Below, one piece after another: positions 6,040 to 6,785 of a DNA stretch of 6,785 nt. The notes under the pieces were generated by a model, which saw only the letters and a program-made list of their open reading frames with translations, was not told the origin of the DNA and did no database searches. The position numbers were made by a program, and so were the translations under genes. Source of the DNA: RQOF01 sp964394475 (lineage in GTDB: Bacteria > Calditrichota > Calditrichia > RBG-13-44-9). The stretch's first letter is position 1; each line of letters starts with the position of its first letter. The stretch covers positions 1 to 6,785 of the forward strand of contig CAYMXZ010000194.1 in assembly GCA_964394475.1 (NCBI GenBank), written 5' to 3'.

Positions 6040-6369
6040 TTATTTTTCCGCTTTTTTATCTGTCGTTTTTCTTTCCAGCTCTTCAATCCGCTTCCGCATC
6101 GCTTCCAATTCATTTTCTAAAAATTGGGCTTCCTGCTTCAGCCATTCGCTTTCTTCCTCTGCTGTAAAATATGGATAATCATATAGCGACCGACGCCACA
6201 TTCGCCCGGGAACCCCGGTAGCCCAGAAGCGATGTCGCCATCCTCGGCCGTATCCTCCTCCCCATCCATAGCGAGAGTACACTCTCCAGCCGGGTTCTAC
6301 ACAAAATCCACGACCCCAGCCACTCATCGGCCCAAATCCAGCCGGACCGGTTCCATCAAATCCTGGCAT
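6040..6369 (-). CDS. DUF5320-family protein with Gly-rich N-terminus and C-terminal coiled coil
   Basis: The 109-residue product starts with the family signature MPGFDGTGPxGxGPMxGxGRGFC at 1-23. A Gly/Arg/Trp/Tyr-rich segment follows (about 27-60) and then an acidic to basic helix. The helix, at about 68-103 (EEESEWLKQEAQFLENELEAMRKRIEELE), has the heptad pattern of a coiled coil. Only one Cys (Cys23) is present. DUF5320 proteins are known mainly from gene neighbourhoods with MinD-like ATPases and NifX/NifB-like metallocluster proteins in anaerobes; their function is unknown. The ribosome binding site AGGAGG 7 nt before ATG 6369 is excellent and stronger than any other in the cluster, suggesting high expression. 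It lies 51 bp downstream of the ATPase gene. Confidence 0.88.
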   Translation of the reverse strand: MPGFDGTGPAGFGPMSGWGRGFCVEPGWRVYSRYGWGGGYGRGWRHRFWATGVPGRMWRRSLYDYPYFTAEEESEWLKQEAQFLENELEAMRKRIEELERKTTDKKAEK

Positions 6370-6373
6370 AATC

Positions 6374-6379
6374 GATCCT
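6374..6379 (-). promoter_or_regulatory. Strong ribosome binding site of the DUF5320 gene
   Basis: AGGAGG on the minus strand lies 7 nt upstream of ATG 6369. It is the closest match to consensus in the window and fixes the start of this small protein at the conserved MPGFDGTGP sequence. Confidence 0.85.
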
Positions 6380-6383
6380 CCTA

Positions 6384-6409
6384 TTTTGGTAAAACATTTT
6401 TTGGTAAAA
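6384..6409. repeat. Tandem 11-bp direct repeat (period 15) before the DUF5320 gene
   Basis: TTTTGGTAAAA occurs at 6384-6394 and again at 6399-6409, exactly 15 bp apart. Each unit has TTTT and AAAA flanks, so it is partly self-complementary. The pair fills the 51-bp gap between ATPase and DUF5320 genes just upstream of the strong ribosome binding site. It could be a binding site for a DNA- or RNA-binding regulator, or a small slippage duplication. Confidence 0.5.
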
Positions 6410-6420
6410 AGCTTTCGTTT

Positions 6421-6785
6421 TTAAGCTTCTATTTCTCGTCCGCTATTTATTTCACGTTCAAAAAAGTTACATATATTTGCAAAGATGCGCACGATTTCCC
6501 TTGTAGCCGGAGCATCTGGAAAATCAGTAACTACTTTTTCATTTCGTAAAGCAGTTACTACCATATCATCAAAAGGTATCTGACCTAAAAATATAAGCTG
6601 TTTTTGCCTGGCTAAAGCTTTTATCTGGGAACAAATCGTCTGATTTAAATCGGCTTTATTAACGACGATTCCTGCATGGATATGAAAACGTTGAATGAGT
6701 TTCAATAATCTTTCCAGATCATAAAGACCAGAAACAGTGGGCTCAGTTACTATCACTACCAGATCCGCTCCGGTCAGACTGGCAT
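6421..6785 (-). CDS. C-terminal part of a MinD/Mrp-superfamily P-loop ATPase (Fe-S type), truncated by the window edge
   Basis: The frame stays open to the right edge, so about 120 C-terminal residues are visible and the start lies outside; a GTG at 6756 is internal, not a start. Visible motifs are SLTGADLVVIVTEPTVSGLYDLERLLKL, then IVVNKADLN (the NKxD base-recognition motif), then LGQIPFDDMVVTAL and a C-terminal helix. This pattern is characteristic of MinD-superfamily ATPases with an inserted ferredoxin domain, often found in pairs beside NifB/NifX-like genes in anaerobes. The N-terminal Walker A motif and any ferredoxin Cys cannot be seen here. The likely role is ATP-dependent assembly or transfer of an Fe-S or other metallocluster. 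It is the first visible gene of the metal cluster, and DUF5320 follows after 51 bp. Confidence 0.85.
   Translation of the reverse strand, partial: ASLTGADLVVIVTEPTVSGLYDLERLLKLIQRFHIHAGIVVNKADLNQTICSQIKALARQKQLIFLGQIPFDDMVVTALRNEKVVTDFPDAPATREIVRIFANICNFFEREINSGREIEA

Noticed and set aside
6384..6409. Start of a CRISPR array
   Set aside because: There are only two 11-bp copies with a 4-bp spacer between genes, which does not fit repeat or spacer lengths.
6421..6756. Complete small gene starting at GTG 6756
   Set aside because: The frame continues upstream to the window edge with conserved ATPase residues (SLTGADLVV), so GTG 6756 is an internal codon.

Overview
The window is AT-rich (visibly below 50% GC, most extreme between genes) and bacterial. 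It comes most likely from an anaerobic or facultative diderm. The OmpA-type lipoprotein points to an outer membrane. The run of Cys-rich metal proteins beside an Fe-S-type P-loop ATPase is of a kind known mostly from strict anaerobes such as sulfate or metal reducers, candidate phyla, clostridia and methanogens. I cannot name the taxon from sequence alone.

Layout, left to right. (1) 1-438 is an AT-rich non-coding stretch leading to the only plus-strand gene, a YiaD-like OmpA/glycine-zipper lipoprotein (439-1101). (2) 1102-1274 separates it from a convergent minus-strand operon and holds a striking 17-bp inverted repeat with a 55-nt loop. (3) 3553 down to 1275 is a compact minus-strand operon: a metallo-beta-lactamase-fold protein, then a TrmO/TsaA-family methyltransferase, then a histone-deacetylase-family amidohydrolase. 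The first pair overlaps by ATGA and the second pair abuts with no spacer. (4) 3554-3933 is about 380 bp with no convincing gene. (5) 6785 down to 3934 is a second minus-strand cluster: the C-terminal end of a MinD/Mrp-like ATPase, a DUF5320 protein, a 76-residue two-helix membrane protein, a CGGC-domain protein, a 64-residue zinc-ribbon protein and a ten-helix heavy-metal/manganese permease-family protein.

The second cluster reads as a metal- or metallocluster-handling module: a P-loop ATPase of the type related to Fe-S scaffold/NifB-associated ATPases, several small Cys-rich proteins that could bind metals, and a candidate metal exporter. Two of its small proteins (DUF5320 and zinc ribbon) share a short Gly/Arg motif ending in Cys (GxGRG(G)FCV), which suggests a common partner. 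The joint function of this set is, to my knowledge, not established and is the best candidate for something undescribed here. The first operon couples a tRNA-modification-type methyltransferase with two metallohydrolases; its shared pathway is unknown.
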